Shown: positions 17,515-18,658 of the stretch, in pieces
Layout of the letters: every line of letters begins with the position of its first letter
Numbering within the stretch: position 1 is the stretch's first letter
NCBI GenBank assembly: GCA_964419545.1
Contig: CAYQQU010000093.1
Location: forward strand, 1 to 18,658
DNA: 18,658 bases
Direction of reading: 5' to 3'
Origin: CAYQQU01 sp964419545
GTDB lineage: Bacteria > Bacteroidota > Bacteroidia > Chitinophagales > Saprospiraceae
The notes under the pieces: model-generated
Told to the model about the DNA's origin: nothing
Database searches by the model: none
What the model saw: the letters and a program-made list of their open reading frames with translations, nothing else
Position numbers and translations under genes: made by a program

Positions 17515-17934
17515 ATGCCCCCCAAACGCCATATAAAGCTCGGTAGCGTAGTTGCTTTTATTAAGCGCGTTGCCCCGCTTTTAAGCGTTTTAGGTCTAAT
17601 TCTCGGGTTTATTTATTTCCGTTCGGGTAAAAGAGGAGGTAAAATTACAAATCAAAATATCCGGAAAGTAGAGACGGCTGTCGGCCAATCTCATCAAAAA
17701 ATTGACACCGTACAAAACTTATTGAAATACCATGCCGCGCAGCAACAGGAAACAGCATGGGAATCGCAGCACGAACGCACCGAGATAAAACGCAAACTGG
17801 ACAGTATCTACTCTGAGCCGTTACGAAAAGAGCGAAAGAACCGCCAAAAATTTGAAAAAGATCAGCTGAGGCGCTGGACGGATTCCAGCGGTGCGCAAAT
17901 GATTAAAACCGGACCATCAATCCCGGTGGCGTAG
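17515..17934 (+). CDS. Hypothetical membrane-anchored protein with charged coiled-coil-like tail
   Basis: I do not recognise a family. The 139-residue product has a basic N-terminus, one transmembrane segment at about 17-36 (VAFIKRVAPLLSVLGLILGF), and then a long charged, Gln-rich helical-looking stretch (about 45-120) with the appearance of a coiled coil. The final 18 residues look unstructured. Positive charges on both sides of the helix leave orientation uncertain. The start ATG lies after a very AT-rich stretch that probably holds its promoter. The stop TAG shares its G with a GTG start for the next gene, so the two are probably translated together. Base composition is more AT-rich than the housekeeping genes upstream, suggesting accessory or transferred DNA. 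Confidence 0.7.
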   Translation: MPPKRHIKLGSVVAFIKRVAPLLSVLGLILGFIYFRSGKRGGKITNQNIRKVETAVGQSHQKIDTVQNLLKYHAAQQQETAWESQHERTEIKRKLDSIYSEPLRKERKNRQKFEKDQLRRWTDSSGAQMIKTGPSIPVA

Positions 17935-18329
17935 TGAAAATGCCGGTGGAAGAATACCTCTACTACTTATCACGACTCAGCTCAAAATACCATTATCAAT
18001 CTGTCAGCCTCAACTATCAACCTGATTTTCTGGTTATAACCGGCTTTGAGCAGCTCCCCGAGGTCAGTTCCTATGAAATGAGTATCTTAGTGAAACAATA
18101 TTTTTCGGGTTTTTCTGGAAATCCCGGTTTTTCATATAGCGACTTAACTTTCAAAAGTTTTATGTGGGTCATACGGGAAGTAGAGGAAAAGACCTATTCA
18201 GCGAAGCTGAAATCTATTCGGGTGAGAGAAACCATTGAGGTCAGCTGGGAAGAACTGGCGCAAGTGCGAAAAGACTTCAAAAAATACAAGGAAGACTTTT
18301 ATAGTTTACGTGGGAGAGATAAACGTTAA
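17934..18329 (+). CDS. Hypothetical protein coupled to the preceding membrane protein
   Basis: I do not recognise a family. The product is 131 residues from the GTG at 17934, or 129 from the ATG at 17940. It has no signal peptide or transmembrane segment. It starts with an aromatic-rich segment (EEYLYYLSRLSSKYHYQ), has a mixed strand-like middle, and ends in a basic, helical, Lys/Arg-rich tail (about 105-131). Because its GTG overlaps the previous stop codon by one base, it is probably the partner of that membrane-anchored protein in a two-gene unit. A few bases after its stop a short unrelated frame appears, so the unit may end here. Function is unknown. Confidence 0.65.
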   Translation: MKMPVEEYLYYLSRLSSKYHYQSVSLNYQPDFLVITGFEQLPEVSSYEMSILVKQYFSGFSGNPGFSYSDLTFKSFMWVIREVEEKTYSAKLKSIRVRETIEVSWEELAQVRKDFKKYKEDFYSLRGRDKR

Positions 18330-18385
18330 ATTCAGAAGATGCTCCCCCGCTCATCTGACGTTCGTACTATTGAGAACCGACAAAC

Positions 18386-18616
18386 TTGATCGATAAATCA
18401 TCTTCTCCTCTATCTTACAATGATTATTTTAATTCATTCTTAGAGGCTATTCAAAGCGGGAAGCTGAGCCACTTTGGGCTGGCTCCGCACGGAAAGCTGA
18501 ATATCATGGAATTGGACACGCTATCCTTGCAACCCTCGAATAAAACGAAAATAACTTATAGTAATACTACGAGCATCTTCGGAGCTTGCTTCTATTGCAA
18601 ATCAGTAACTACTTAG
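18386..18616 (+). CDS. Uncertain small ORF, hypothetical
   Basis: The 76-residue frame opens at a TTG (18386) with no clear ribosome-binding site, so the start is doubtful. The residues are protein-like in composition (SYNDYFNSFLEAIQSGKLSH near the start) and the base composition matches the two genes before it. There is no recognised domain, signal peptide or membrane segment. It could be a small gene, the tail of a decayed gene, or chance. The 56 bases before it contain nothing I can identify. Confidence 0.3.
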   Translation: MIDKSSSPLSYNDYFNSFLEAIQSGKLSHFGLAPHGKLNIMELDTLSLQPSNKTKITYSNTTSIFGACFYCKSVTT

Positions 18617-18630
18617 GTCAAAATAGCCAA

Positions 18631-18648
18631 AACCCGGAATAATCATCG
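18631..18648 (+). repeat. Possible left end of a third repeat copy, cut by the window edge
   Basis: AACCCGGAATAATCATCG resembles the terminal sequence CCCGGATTATTCATGG of the two repeat copies around pckA: the CCCGGA and TCAT blocks match and the middle differs. Only 28 bases remain before the window ends, so the diagnostic interior cannot be seen. Confidence 0.25.
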
Positions 18649-18658
18649 TATTTTTTAT

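Overview
The window looks like a chromosomal stretch of a moderately GC-rich member of the Bacteroidota, perhaps a Saprospiria/Lewinella-like lineage. That placement is inferred from gene content: a CarboxypepD_reg/plug/OMP_b-brl_3 outer-membrane receptor, a LytS/YesM-type kinase with a LytTR regulator, a DUF2911 protein and mostly weak Shine-Dalgarno signals. No rRNA, tRNA, CRISPR array, integrase or recognisable transposase gene was seen.

Layout. An OFA-family (oxalate/formate-type) MFS transporter runs off the left edge on the minus strand (1-1406). It diverges from a small redox-type protein built from two C_GCAxxG_C_C modules (1653-2471). That gene converges, with a 6-base gap, on a large Ca2+-type P-ATPase (2478-5198, minus). 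A membrane-anchored DUF2911 protein follows (5379-5939, plus). Next is a minus-strand block for the oxidative pentose phosphate pathway, transcribed rpiB-gnd-(440-base gap)-zwf-pgl (10605 down to 6010). Together these enzymes convert glucose 6-phosphate to ribose 5-phosphate with NADPH production. The gap between gnd and zwf carries two perfect inverted repeats and no credible gene.

Upstream on the same strand lie a translationally coupled histidine kinase and LytTR response regulator (12490-10755). They diverge from a 790-residue TonB-dependent-receptor-like protein (12714-15086). ATP-dependent PEP carboxykinase, pckA (15505-17130), follows on the plus strand, giving a gluconeogenic entry point beside the pentose phosphate genes.

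The most distinctive structure is a pair of non-coding repeats of about 165 bases in the same orientation, at 15084-15249 and 17149-17310. They have inverted ends (CCCGGATTATTCATGG type) and bracket pckA. The first one's TAG edge is the stop codon of the receptor gene. A strong intrinsic terminator lies just after the second copy (17333-17371).

Beyond about 17.4 kb the base composition becomes visibly more AT-rich. Here sit two short, coupled, unrecognised genes (a membrane-anchored coiled-coil-like protein and a small soluble protein) and a weak third ORF. This is the accessory end of the window. I do not find a clear new multi-gene system; the repeat pair, the gnd-zwf inverted repeats and the tail genes are the parts that established families do not explain.
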